Shown here: in pieces, positions 43,324 through 52,818 of the stretch | How the letters are laid out: the number at the start of each line of letters is the position of its first letter | Numbering within the stretch: position 1 is the stretch's first letter | Assembly (NCBI GenBank): GCA_900618795.1 | Contig: UYJD01000022.1 | Location: 39,306 to 103,305, forward strand | Reading direction: 5' to 3' | DNA: 64,000 nt | DNA from: Cyanodermella asteris | Lineage: Eukaryota; Ascomycota; Lecanoromycetes; Ostropales; Stictidaceae | The notes under the pieces: model-generated | Told to the model about the DNA's origin: nothing | What the model saw: only the letters and a program-made list of their open reading frames with translations | Databases searched by the model: none | Made by a program: the position numbers and the translations under genes

Positions 43324-46300
43324 TCATGACTTCGTAATCATTCCAGTGTCTGGCAACGCTGGCACATCGGGGACATCCTCAGGCTCCTCCGAAGCCGACT
43401 TGGCTGCCATTCTCAGATCGCTCCTGCTGAGTTCTCTCCTCAGTTCCTCGGCTGTCTCGACCTTGACCAGCTCTTCTTGGGCGCGTTCGGCTTCCATCTC
43501 TTTCCTGCGTTGGTCTCTCTCTTTCACAACCTCTTCTTTCTTGGCCTGTGCGTTCTGGAGTATCTCCACGTACGTACTGAACTTCACTATTTCACGAAGA
43601 AGGTAAGCACTCTTCTTCTCAAAGTTGGACATGGCCTTTCCGTAGTTTGGATGGCGTTGATTAAACGTCGCCTGTATCGCGGGTCGCAGTTCGTTGTGCT
43701 TCTCAAGTTCGCGTTTGATATGAGCCACATAGTCCGACAACACACGTAATTGGTCCACTTCCATTAGTGCCGATGCGACCATGCTCTGCTGTGGTGGCTG
43801 CCAATCATGCAGGACCGCGCGATCGCCTGGGAGACGAGGGCGAATCACAACCGATGCGGTGGTGTCAAAGCTGCTGCGTATGCTGTTTTGCAGCGAGGGC
43901 CGAGCGCTGTGCATAGCCGAGGGCGGGCGAGTGACGCTTGAAATTCCGCGACTGCTGGTCCGAGGCACACCGGGTGCAGGTGCAGCAGCGCTTTCACTAC
44001 TACCTCTCCTCTCTCTGGACATGGCGCCTGACATTACCTCAGCCATGCTCGAAGGTGCACCATCATTTCGACTTGCTGATCTCGCAGAATTGACAGCGTC
44101 ACCGAGAATGTTCTCTCCCCATCCATATTCGACATTGCTGACGCCACCGACCAAGGGCTCTTTGCTGAGCCTTGCACTCCAGTAATTAGCACAGGTCACA
44201 TACTCCTTCACGATCTCAGGTGTTCCGGCTTGGAACAAGTGTACGGCTCCATTTGGTAGACTCAGCGCCCAAACGTGCGGTCGTGCTTTGCTGTAACCTG
44301 GAGGTGGTAAGGTAGAGGCAATGGTCTGTCTTAGCAAGAACCTGCCTAATGGCAAGGCATTGTCCATCCAATTGCCTCCCCCAACGATCACTTTGGCACC
44401 GGGACCGGCAGCACCTTTGGAGCCGCCGCCAAGACTGCTGCTGACGCCTTCAACTGCGGCGCGTAAGGTGCGGGCTCGTATGCTTGCTGTTTTGGATGAG
44501 TTGAACCTGAAAAGCTGCAGCCAGCCTTTCTGGATGACGGCAAAGCATTCGGTCCAGGCTCGCTCTTTCGCCTTCTTGTCCACTGACTCAAGATGATGCT
44601 TATGCTTGACGATGCCCTCTTTGGCCCACGGTGCACCATAAAGCTCGAGGCTGTCGTCTTCGAGCAGCGAGGTGGCTTTGATGGCCTCACTGTCTTTCTC
44701 GTCGGCCTCGGCCCCATCAAGCGCACTTTCCTCGCGGATTATGGCTTGACTCAAGGCGTTTGCGAACCCAATGCTTTGTTGATAAGCTTCTCGACCAGGC
44801 GCCTCGGACCGGAAACTAGTCACGCTCATGCTCGTTTGCGTCCGACCGAGAGAATGCTTGCTCCAAAGGCTGGAAGCTGATGGAGACACGCCGACCATGC
44901 TCATATCGTCGTCCACGCTAAAGTTACTAGCCGCATAGATCTTCGGTCTTTGTCCAATCTTATTTCGCCACCTTGAAGTTGTTCCTGTAGTCGGCCGTGA
45001 CTGTGTGCCACGGTCACCAGCGCTCTGCCGACTGGAAATAGACGCCGACCTTCCCATCTTACTAGGCTGGTTTTGACCAAGACTTGATGATGCCCGAGAG
45101 ATGTCTTTGTCGCCAGTGGCATCGCTGCCTTGTAATGGCAGTCTTTGTTTCTGAATACCAGTGTAAAAGTTTTTCAGCACCGTCTCCATTTGTGTCTCCC
45201 AGGCCGCTCTTCCGCCGAAAAATGGCTGCTTCACGAGCGGACCGCAATCTTCATTGCCTATAGCCTGAGACTCGGTTTCTCGGAATTTCGCTTCTCCGAG
45301 CAGCGATTCTATTGCAGTGTTATCGGACGGCCGAGACGAAAGCCGGAACTTGCCGCGCTGGAACTCGTTCGAATTTCGCCGAATGGTTAACTTCACGGTG
45401 CCCGACTCTTTCGGCGAGGTTGGGGCTCTGGGTGATTGCGGCGACATTGGGCCCGAAGCAGCTGGAACTTGCGTGTTGAGGTCGAGTGGGGATGGCTTCG
45501 GTGGGGGAAGCGCGCTTGCCCGCTTCGCAGCATTGATTGTGGATTGTTTGAAGGCATCCGGCGCGGCATCATCGACAACTCTCATGACCGTTTGCATCGT
45601 GTTCTTGACGAACTGCCCCCGAGTCATCCTGTTCTCAATATCGGCGACATGCAAATCGGTGTTGAGGAGGAGGAGACTGTAGCAAACAGTATGCACAACG
45701 TCAACAACTTTGAAGCCGTGAGAAGGGTTGCATTCGGTCCAGCGACGGGCTATGCCTTCAAGAACTCGATCGACTTGTTGAGTCTCGCCCTTGAGCTTGA
45801 CGTGTTCACAAAATTTGCGAAGGGCTGTCAAAACCGAGGTCTCTTTCCAATCGAACATCTGCAAATATGCCTTGCGAACACGAGCACGGCCTTCGCCAGC
45901 TTCGCCAAGCCAAGGACATACATCGCCTGCATTCCTGGGCAGCGATGGCTCATCTGAGAGGGCGACAGGGTTGAAACGAAACAGCTGGGCTGCGATTGCC
46001 GAGTCCTGTTCAGTCGGCTCATGCTCGTCTGGCTGTCCGGGAACAGCATCACCAGTCGCCTGCACCGCAGATGGAGCTTGAGGGTCATATGATGGTGTTC
46101 TCGCAGGATCTAGTGTTGAAACAAATGTGCCGACTGTGTCCAGTGTGGCTGTATGTGAAGTCAGCAGAGGGTCATCTACCTCAGTCTTGGCTGTTGAGGT
46201 ATTCGTTGATATGGTCATCGTTGGCACAACTGGAGGAGCTGTCTTCGGCACAGGCGGCTTGAAAATCTCCGGCTCTTTGTCCTCGACAGGACTCACGACC

Positions 46301-48285
46301 TGACTCTTTGCGGAAATAAAGTCACTATCGCTGACCTCAGAAGCCTCTGTTTCGCTCCGACTGATAGCGGGACGTCTCTGAGCCGACGAAGACCTTCGAG
46401 ACTGGTCCAGTGGGAAGACGCGAGCCTGCGGCCGGTCTCGCCAGCCTTTTGAAGACGATCGTGTTGGTGCACCTCCAGACGAAGAAGCGGCGGTAATCGT
46501 CTTGCGGCGAGATGCGCGTTCGTCAAGTCCTGAATCGTGCGGCCCTTGGTCGTTTTTGGCTTCTGGTGCTGCAGGATGATCCCTGTGCTGTGACGCGCTC
46601 CGTTCGGGCTCATCCCGGTTCGTGGATCTTTGCCTACCAACGGGCTGCGGGCTTGGGATTGGATGCGCATGCGACGAGGATTCGGTGCTGTACGCATGGC
46701 CGTTGTCATGAATTGGATACAAGCGAACCTCACTTTGGCGCTCTGATTGATCCGCTCCGTCTCCTCTGGACACCGTTCGTCCCGTTCTCGTGCCTGGTCG
46801 CGAATTGACCAAATAGGGGTTCATGACCTTGCGCAAGCTACTGGCAGGACTCTGATCCCGCGACGGCCCGTTATCTTGCCAACTTGTGCTGGACGGTAAT
46901 ATGGGCACGGGGGGTGCCGGTGGAGCTATAGACTTCTTGCGTCTCCGGAAGAAAGAAGCCTTTTTGTTCAACGTTGCGGGCTCTTTCGGCTCGGGTTTAG
47001 GGACTGGATTGGCAGGCGCATTGCTAGATGTGGTGCTGGCGATATTGTTTTTCTCGTCAGAAAGACTGGGATAGCTATCGTTTCGCGGATTTTGCATCGG
47101 TGACGGTCTGGGAGGCGCTGGTGAGTCAGGCATGGGAGCACCACTTTTAGAGCTGCTACCGAACATGCGTTTGAAGAAGCCGCCCTTGTCTCTGCCAGTC
47201 ATAGCATTTGGCGAGAAAGCCGTTGCCTTATATGAAGTGCTTTGCCCTGTTCTGTGGCGGATTGTTGACGGAATAGAGGGTGCGTGCCCGCGACCCTCAC
47301 GGATGGATGCAGGGGCAGTTGAATCACTTATATCGCCGGCTGTCGGCATGAGATTGTCCACCCCTCCATATGATCTCTGCGGAGATGCTCCTGCTTTGCG
47401 CAAGCCTGTCGTATTGCCGCGCGAGGGCCGCAGAGCTTGCGAATTCTCAGAATCAACCGAGCCATTGTGATCGCATTGCCGAATACCACTGACTGCTGGC
47501 GCAGCATCCATCCCGTCGTAGTCCGAAGTTTGTTCATGATCAGAGTCCATATTGACGTGCCGTATAGTGCTTCCTATAGCAGAGAAGTTGCGTGAGTGGC
47601 CCTGATCAAAACTTATCGAACGTCGAGCTCTTTGCCTGCGCTGCGCCGGACCAGTCTCAAAGCTAGAATCGTTGCTGCTCTTCTGAGCCCTAACATGCGG
47701 CGGTGTTCTGGCGTCTACAGCCAAGGAATCGTAGTGTAGAGCGTAGTATTGTTGCCCAATTGTCCGCACGGTCTGACCCCAATCAGAACTGCCCTGAAAA
47801 TCGCTTCCACTGCTCTTGTTCTTCTGATGTTTGCTGCGTGACTGTGAACGCGACCGGTTCCGGCCAAAGCGGAACAGAGCCGAGGACGTTGATGAAGAGT
47901 GCGTATGGCCTCGGCGCCTGTTGAACCAGGCTGCTTGGCGGGCTTCGGGCTCGTCGTGGTCAGAACGATCGATGTCAAGGCTCGCTAGCATCTGGTCGAC
48001 GAGGCTGTCGCGCGCATGTGGGAACGACAGTTCGTGCGATGTGCTTCTCCTCCCTTCTTCTGCGGCTGGCTGATCCGAGAGACGAACAAGGGCGTCTGGA
48101 AAGGCGTCGTTGATGGATGGACGAGCTCTGGGAGCTCGAATGCCCTGGCCGCCGCGAGCAAGTCGATCAACATCGGCGATGTCGATTGGCGGTGTACGTG
48201 GACGGTGGCTGTCGTAGCGACGGGCAGTCAGTTGGCCTGAGATGCTGGGACGAAGTGACCGATTGGAGTTGTCTCGCCTCTCCAT
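43324..48285 (-). CDS. Sec7-PH guanine nucleotide exchange factor for Arf
   Basis: Large Arf activator of the Syt1-like fungal group, acting on Golgi or endosomal membranes. It is 1653 residues in one exon. The first 750 residues are disordered and Ser/Arg/Pro-rich. The Sec7 domain lies at about 758-905 (VRKAYLQMFDWKETSVLTAL, the catalytic Glu region VKLKGETQQVDRVLEGIA, then VCYSLLLLNTDLHVADIENRM). A second disordered linker follows, then a PH domain at about 1222-1373 (WTECFAVIQKGWLQLFRF ... VWALSLPNGAVHLFQA). Near the end a strongly charged coiled coil (KKEEVVKERDQRRKEMEAE) precedes the C-terminus. The start is the ATG at 48285; the frame continues seven codons upstream only to a GTG. Sec7 plus PH plus size suggest a Syt1 relative, but orthology was not tested. 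Confidence 0.92.
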   Translation of the reverse strand: MERRDNSNRSLRPSISGQLTARRYDSHRPRTPPIDIADVDRLARGGQGIRAPRARPSINDAFPDALVRLSDQPAAEEGRRSTSHELSFPHARDSLVDQMLASLDIDRSDHDEPEARQAAWFNRRRGHTHSSSTSSALFRFGRNRSRSQSRSKHQKNKSSGSDFQGSSDWGQTVRTIGQQYYALHYDSLAVDARTPPHVRAQKSSNDSSFETGPAQRRQRARRSISFDQGHSRNFSAIGSTIRHVNMDSDHEQTSDYDGMDAAPAVSGIRQCDHNGSVDSENSQALRPSRGNTTGLRKAGASPQRSYGGVDNLMPTAGDISDSTAPASIREGRGHAPSIPSTIRHRTGQSTSYKATAFSPNAMTGRDKGGFFKRMFGSSSKSGAPMPDSPAPPRPSPMQNPRNDSYPSLSDEKNNIASTTSSNAPANPVPKPEPKEPATLNKKASFFRRRKKSIAPPAPPVPILPSSTSWQDNGPSRDQSPASSLRKVMNPYLVNSRPGTRTGRTVSRGDGADQSERQSEVRLYPIHDNGHAYSTESSSHAHPIPSPQPVGRQRSTNRDEPERSASQHRDHPAAPEAKNDQGPHDSGLDERASRRKTITAASSSGGAPTRSSSKGWRDRPQARVFPLDQSRRSSSAQRRPAISRSETEASEVSDSDFISAKSQVVSPVEDKEPEIFKPPVPKTAPPVVPTMTISTNTSTAKTEVDDPLLTSHTATLDTVGTFVSTLDPARTPSYDPQAPSAVQATGDAVPGQPDEHEPTEQDSAIAAQLFRFNPVALSDEPSLPRNAGDVCPWLGEAGEGRARVRKAYLQMFDWKETSVLTALRKFCEHVKLKGETQQVDRVLEGIARRWTECNPSHGFKVVDVVHTVCYSLLLLNTDLHVADIENRMTRGQFVKNTMQTVMRVVDDAAPDAFKQSTINAAKRASALPPPKPSPLDLNTQVPAASGPMSPQSPRAPTSPKESGTVKLTIRRNSNEFQRGKFRLSSRPSDNTAIESLLGEAKFRETESQAIGNEDCGPLVKQPFFGGRAAWETQMETVLKNFYTGIQKQRLPLQGSDATGDKDISRASSSLGQNQPSKMGRSASISSRQSAGDRGTQSRPTTGTTSRWRNKIGQRPKIYAASNFSVDDDMSMVGVSPSASSLWSKHSLGRTQTSMSVTSFRSEAPGREAYQQSIGFANALSQAIIREESALDGAEADEKDSEAIKATSLLEDDSLELYGAPWAKEGIVKHKHHLESVDKKAKERAWTECFAVIQKGWLQLFRFNSSKTASIRARTLRAAVEGVSSSLGGGSKGAAGPGAKVIVGGGNWMDNALPLGRFLLRQTIASTLPPPGYSKARPHVWALSLPNGAVHLFQAGTPEIVKEYVTCANYWSARLSKEPLVGGVSNVEYGWGENILGDAVNSARSASRNDGAPSSMAEVMSGAMSRERRGSSESAAAPAPGVPRTSSRGISSVTRPPSAMHSARPSLQNSIRSSFDTTASVVIRPRLPGDRAVLHDWQPPQQSMVASALMEVDQLRVLSDYVAHIKRELEKHNELRPAIQATFNQRHPNYGKAMSNFEKKSAYLLREIVKFSTYVEILQNAQAKKEEVVKERDQRRKEMEAERAQEELVKVETAEELRRELSRSDLRMAAKSASEEPEDVPDVPALPDTGMITKS

Positions 48286-48976
48286 GCCCGCTATGTGCGG
48301 AGACACTGCGGCCGGTCAGCAAGCAGTATATACGGGCCGAGGCCAGCAGAAGTGGCGGTGCGAGCGTGAGCTATGCAGAAAAAAGACTGAAGGGCTGGTT
48401 GTGCAGGAGCTCACTGCATGGCGAGATGGAGTGGGATCCGATGCCAGGGTCGTACTGGACTTGGATGCAGTGAACTTCCGCGATTCCCTTCATTCTGGTC
48501 TTGGCGTGGCCACCGGCGAAAGCCGTTCGTTCGCTTTGTCTGCTTTGCCTCTTTCCGACTTTCTCCCTTGTGGACAAAGTGGACAACCACGCCCCTGAAT
48601 CCCAGACTCCTCTACCATCTCCACCGCGCACCCAGCTGTCCAATCAGCAGTGCAGAATCTATCCTTTGCGCTTCCCTCCCGCTCTGTTTGTTCGGTTTGC
48701 TGCCGGGTTTGCAAGTCCTCGGACCCAGCACAGGCCAGCTGTTGTTCCCTGTCTGCCGCTCCCTGTCAGATCGTTCGCGAAGCTGCGGACCTCGTGCGTC
48801 TCTTGTATAGACTTGACGTTTCGACCCGCTCTCCTGCATGCTTGCTTGTGATGATGACACAATCTGTCCTCAAAATCAGCCATGCTTGTGCCACCCACGC
48901 TTACGAAACAGTGCTACCATGTGGCCGCTGATTGTTCTCCTAAGCAAGACCGGCAGAAAGAAGGCACTGCTACCAG
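48286..48976. other. Upstream region of the Sec7 gene, no gene seen
   Basis: Promoter side of the minus-strand Sec7 gene. Open frames are multiple, overlapping and low-information. Confidence 0.5.
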
Positions 48977-49126
48977 CCAAACACCGATCCAAGTACTTAC
49001 CCAAGTGTCTACCTCGGCACCTATATAAGCACCCGTCAAAGTGTGCGCTTTAAGCATCAATCTCAGCTAAGTATCTAGTCAAGCGTCCTGGCAGGCATCT
49101 CTTTGAGCGGCTGTTCAAGGATCTAT
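48977..49126. repeat. Diverged 12-bp tandem repeat, locus B (about 12 units)
   Basis: Units of 12 bases: CCAAGTACTTAC (48989), CCAAGTGTCTAC (49001), CTCGGCACCTAT (49013), ATAAGCACCCGT (49025), then after a six-base offset CTAAGTATCTAG (49067), TCAAGCGTCCTG, GCAGGCATCTCT and so on. The consensus resembles loci A and C. On the + strand it reads as a four-residue repeat (SKYLPKCLPRHL), which is a by-product of the 12-base period, not evidence of coding. Confidence 0.75.
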
Positions 49127-49926
49127 CGTAGCTTCGTACCGAGAATGAAGTTGACATGAATGTTGCGATAGCTATATTGTTCAGTTGACAGAAACGCGGT
49201 TAGACACAGCACAAACGACGCTGGCAGAGACTTCTTTCTACCAGCCTTGCAAGAGTTCGAAGGCTCATTCACGCTTCTGCCCATGATGTGCCTGCAGCTG
49301 GACGAAGATGCCGACGGCGTTCCCCTCCAGACTATGAGGCGGGCAAGCAAAACGCCTGTTATAGGATTGCGTACGCTTTTCAGGGAGTCGCAATTGCTGC
49401 GACCTTGGGGCATACAATTATAAGTACCCGTAGGCGCTGAGGGTCAGGCACCTACGCGACGCCGTCGAAATAGGGTATCTAGCGCAGCCGTGGGCAGGCC
49501 ACTCGAAAGGAAGTTGTCCTTCGTGCACCCACCACGACACCCACTTGTGGTCTTCATTGTTCTTCTCAAACTGGCGTCATCTTTGTAGAGGGCGGACGCC
49601 ACACCTTCGCCGTAGTCCAGGTCTCCAAAACACATAGAAATGATGGGATAGAGAACCATCATGCCCATCGAGACGTGTGACGTACGCGAAGTCGTCGGCA
49701 ACGCCATGATACAGTTATCAATCCGGACAAATAACGAACAGCGACACCGAGCGATGCTTGCGCGCTGCAGACAATGATAACCTTACACCGAGACCCCGCA
49801 GACTGAGGGGCGACTAATTCGCTCTAAATGGTCGGCTGTCGAGTCTGGATATATATGCAGGTGTACCGTGCGGGATCCTTGTACTGTCCGTATCGGCATT
49901 GGCACTGTCCCCACATATTAGTCAAA
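49127..49926. other. Intergenic, no supported gene
   Basis: A minus-strand frame at 49444-49707 (87 residues) starts with ATG but shows no domain and no splice support. The stretch also serves as upstream region of the hydrolase relic. Confidence 0.5.
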
Positions 49927-50725
49927 ATGGCAGTTTCAGATTGTTGTTTGAAGGGCTTCGACTGGGACGGCACGCCTTCGGAGAGCGAGGAGACACTGGC
50001 GAGCAACAAGGCCCTTCATCGTTGGTGATAACAAGGATCTCGCTATCCTTTATGTACATGACTTGTTTGGCTCGACCTACAATAACAACCGACTGCTATC
50101 TGACCACTATGCCCGCGAAGCTCAGGCTACAGTTTACATGCCAGACTTGTGAATACCTCCGCTCATGTCAGTAGCTTGCAACAATGCTAACATACATCAC
50201 AGTTTTGGAGGAGCAGTCATGGACTCTAAGCTTATCGAAGCGGGCCGTTTCGGTTAGTTGAACCTCGCTGAATTTGGTAAACTCAACGGCAAAGAGGTGA
50301 GGGCACTCGAGATGGTGGCTTGCGCTCGAGCTCTGAAATCTCAGTATAAGCGGGTCGTGGCCGTCGGCTTTTGCTACGGTGGCTGGGAGTCATTCCAATT
50401 AGGGGCTAAGGGTGAAGTTCTCGTCGACGCCATCTCTGTAGGCCATCCATCGTGGTTGACCAAAGAGGAGATCGACAATGTTGGCGTCCCCGTACAGATA
50501 TTGGGTCCCGAGATCGACCCAGCTTTCACTCCGGAGCTCAAGTCATACGCTTTTGCCAAGTTACAGGAGTTGAATCTGCCATTCTCATACGAGCACTTCC
50601 CCGGCGTCGAGCACAGCTTCGCCACTCGAGGTGATGGTAAAGACAAGGCAATTGAAAAGGCTTTTGAAAGAGGCAAGAGCTGCGTGGTAGGATGGGCGAA
50701 GCAATGGGGTCACGATGTGAGGTAG
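49927..50725 (+). pseudogene. Dienelactone hydrolase family protein, recently broken
   Basis: Alpha/beta hydrolase of the dienelactone hydrolase family, of unknown substrate. The start MAVSDCCLKGFDWDGTP is the family N-terminus. The text then continues one frame over as FIVGDNKDLAILYVHDLFG, HYAREAQATVYMPDF, a normal 64-base intron (50149-50212, GTGAAT, GCTAAC branch, CAG) and FGGAVMDSK. The C-terminal part is open and has the nucleophile motif GFCYGGW, the Asp region EIDPAFTP and the His in GVEHSF, so the triad is intact. Two lesions break it: one extra base in the GCCC run at 50011-50014 and a TAG at 50255-50257 where the family has Glu. So few changes over an otherwise perfect protein point to recent loss or sequence error. 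Confidence 0.85.
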
Positions 50726-50829
50726 GCTCGCTCGCAGTAGATACATGGAAGGACAGACTTGACTAGTCCGATATTGGAGAGCAATGGCTCATCTAGCATT
50801 TGCAGAAGATGAAGACCATCGCTCTAGTC

Positions 50830-52314
50830 TCAGCCTGTTGCAGCGTGCGCAATGAACTCAGTTTCCCTGAGGTTCTCCGAGGATTGTTGATCGCCATGAG
50901 ACGCTTCTGCGTCGTAGTCATCTGAAGCTCCCATATCTGCGTCTCTGTTTTCTGCCTGTTCTCGCAGCCATTGGTTTTGGTACTCAATTTCCTCATCGGC
51001 ACGAACGTCGAGAATGTCCATCGCTGCTCGCCATCTGATCATTGCGTCTTTGACTGCATTGAGCTGCCACCATGCACGGCGCACGGGGCTGATCTCTCCC
51101 TCTTGGGCTTGGCTAGCCTCCAGTTCGCGTTCTGCATCTACATATACGGCTGTTGTGTATTTATCGCCAATAAGGCCTTGTGAGTTCATGTCCTCGACGG
51201 TTCTGGCACATTCAAAAATGTTGGAATGTTGACGCCACAGGATGAACAGCAGCTCATTGTACAGCTCTGTACTCAAACCCAGGACCTGACTTACGGGACC
51301 CAATTGCTTGACTGCTTGAACGAGCGCAAGAGCATAGGGTGATTGCGGGAAGCTTGTTCGAAACATCCGCATTGCATTGAGCAGATGTACCGGGTATGTA
51401 GACTTAATGGTGTCCGTTTTGGCAAGGACTGGGCCACCTCTTGCCTTCTGAGATTCCTTGATACCATCTCTGCTCTCCCGAGATCCTTCTGTACCATCGC
51501 TAGTAGAAGCACGAGAAGCTCTCGGACTTCCACGATGCTCTTTCCGGGATCGAACACTGAAACTGCGTACGAGCTCGCCTGCACGCGGGAAAACTTCACG
51601 TTCCAGGACTGACCAAACCTCAAAGTCGGTGACTGTTCTGTCAAGAGATTCTTGCACCCTGGCGATGTCGGCAGACCTTTCCTCCCGGTCCGATGTAATA
51701 TCGCGGCTGGCGAGTATCTGTCGCTGAAGAATGTCCTGCTCAGTTGAAGCGAAAGAGTTGTGGCTCATCTCTGCTGCTAGAGCCCGTCTCGCATCTCGCC
51801 ATGCACCCTGAAGTGCTGCAGGAAAGTCCGGCGATAGTTCGCGAAGCACATGCCTCACCGTAGGCTGCTTGACAGTCTGACCAGGATCATGATCAGACGA
51901 AATAATGGGCGATTGGTTTTCCGCTTGATGTGCGCTAACGGACTGGTCATCTTGACCGACCTTCTCAAATAAATCATCAATGGAATCACCCGGCTTGTAG
52001 TCCCTATACTCTTTCTCGTCGGCGTTCTGCTCCCGCTTCTGTATCGACGGTGGAGGAAGGCCCTTCGCTGCTGCTTCGAAGATGGCTCGAAATTTACGGT
52101 CTTCGCCTGGGGTCAATGTAGTATTGGGATTGAAGCCCGGCTCGACATCTGCTTGTGTAGCTCTATCAAGTACCAGGCGGTGGCCTGGCTGAGCGCGCTC
52201 AGAGTGAGGCGCGGATCTCGACAAGGACCGGTAAAAAGACGGCAGTCGCTTCAGAGAGGACGGCCGGAGGATCGTCTTTGTCTGGTACAGGAAAGAGAGA
52301 CTTGGGGTTGACAT
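50830..52314 (-). CDS. Mtf2/Nam1-like mitochondrial protein
   Basis: Protein of 494 residues resembling fungal relatives of yeast Mtf2 (Nam1), which couples mitochondrial transcription to mRNA processing and translation. The N-terminus (LKRLPSFYRSLSRSAPHS) is an Arg/Ser-rich mitochondrial presequence. The middle is disordered. The conserved core starts at FEVWSVLEREVFPRAGEL and continues with YPVHLLNAMRMFRTSFPQSP, YALALVQAVKQLGPVSQVLG and STELYNELLFILWRQ, ending in a helical segment that resembles PPR-like pairs. The last 40 residues are acidic. The ATG at 52314 starts the presequence; the longer upstream frame reads through leader sequence. It is divergent from the NYN-domain gene. The family call is from memory of the C-terminal Mtf2 motif. 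Confidence 0.78.
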   Translation of the reverse strand: MSTPSLSFLYQTKTILRPSSLKRLPSFYRSLSRSAPHSERAQPGHRLVLDRATQADVEPGFNPNTTLTPGEDRKFRAIFEAAAKGLPPPSIQKREQNADEKEYRDYKPGDSIDDLFEKVGQDDQSVSAHQAENQSPIISSDHDPGQTVKQPTVRHVLRELSPDFPAALQGAWRDARRALAAEMSHNSFASTEQDILQRQILASRDITSDREERSADIARVQESLDRTVTDFEVWSVLEREVFPRAGELVRSFSVRSRKEHRGSPRASRASTSDGTEGSRESRDGIKESQKARGGPVLAKTDTIKSTYPVHLLNAMRMFRTSFPQSPYALALVQAVKQLGPVSQVLGLSTELYNELLFILWRQHSNIFECARTVEDMNSQGLIGDKYTTAVYVDAERELEASQAQEGEISPVRRAWWQLNAVKDAMIRWRAAMDILDVRADEEIEYQNQWLREQAENRDADMGASDDYDAEASHGDQQSSENLRETEFIAHAATG

Positions 52315-52818
52315 GATGCAGAAGCTTTCGAATGGCGCCTCTACAACCTGGAACAAAGACTTGCAATGCAGATATAGACCACCGTACGCAAGGCGACTTC
52401 GGGACAAACATTTCCAAATGCAGCGCAACGGCCAGCGATGAGCGCGGTCTTTGAGCCGGCACCAGCCTCGCGCACGGGCCGCCGCCACCTGGGCCCTTAA
52501 GGTTGCTGGCAGTCCATGACTCTTGCTCTCCGCCACCTTGTGTGCTCTTATCATTACCTCTGCTTTCCTGAAATTGCCTTCGGAGGTCACAACTCATTAA
52601 TTCTCTGCTTCTCCGTCACACTTCCTTCCGCACATCACGCGGTTATGTTTTGCAAAGTCGCCATTTGAACGCTCTCTCCGGCTCTAAGCTACGCCGGGCT
52701 AGTACAGCAATGAGCCGTGGGCCACCATTACCGTTGAACCCGACACCAGACACCTTCGCCTGATCATATACACCGAGCATTCCGAGCCTCAACGACCCTC
52801 TGGTGTTGCAAATTCTCC
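52315..52818. other. Shared divergent promoter region Mtf2-like/NYN
   Basis: 504 bases between divergent starts; no named site seen. Confidence 0.6.

Noticed and set aside
49444-49707. 87-residue minus-strand frame with an ATG
   Set aside because: No family resemblance, no splice sites, and coding-like composition not evident.
50830-52590. Longer Mtf2-like frame beginning at 52590
   Set aside because: The extra 92 residues look like translated leader; the presequence begins at the ATG at 52314.
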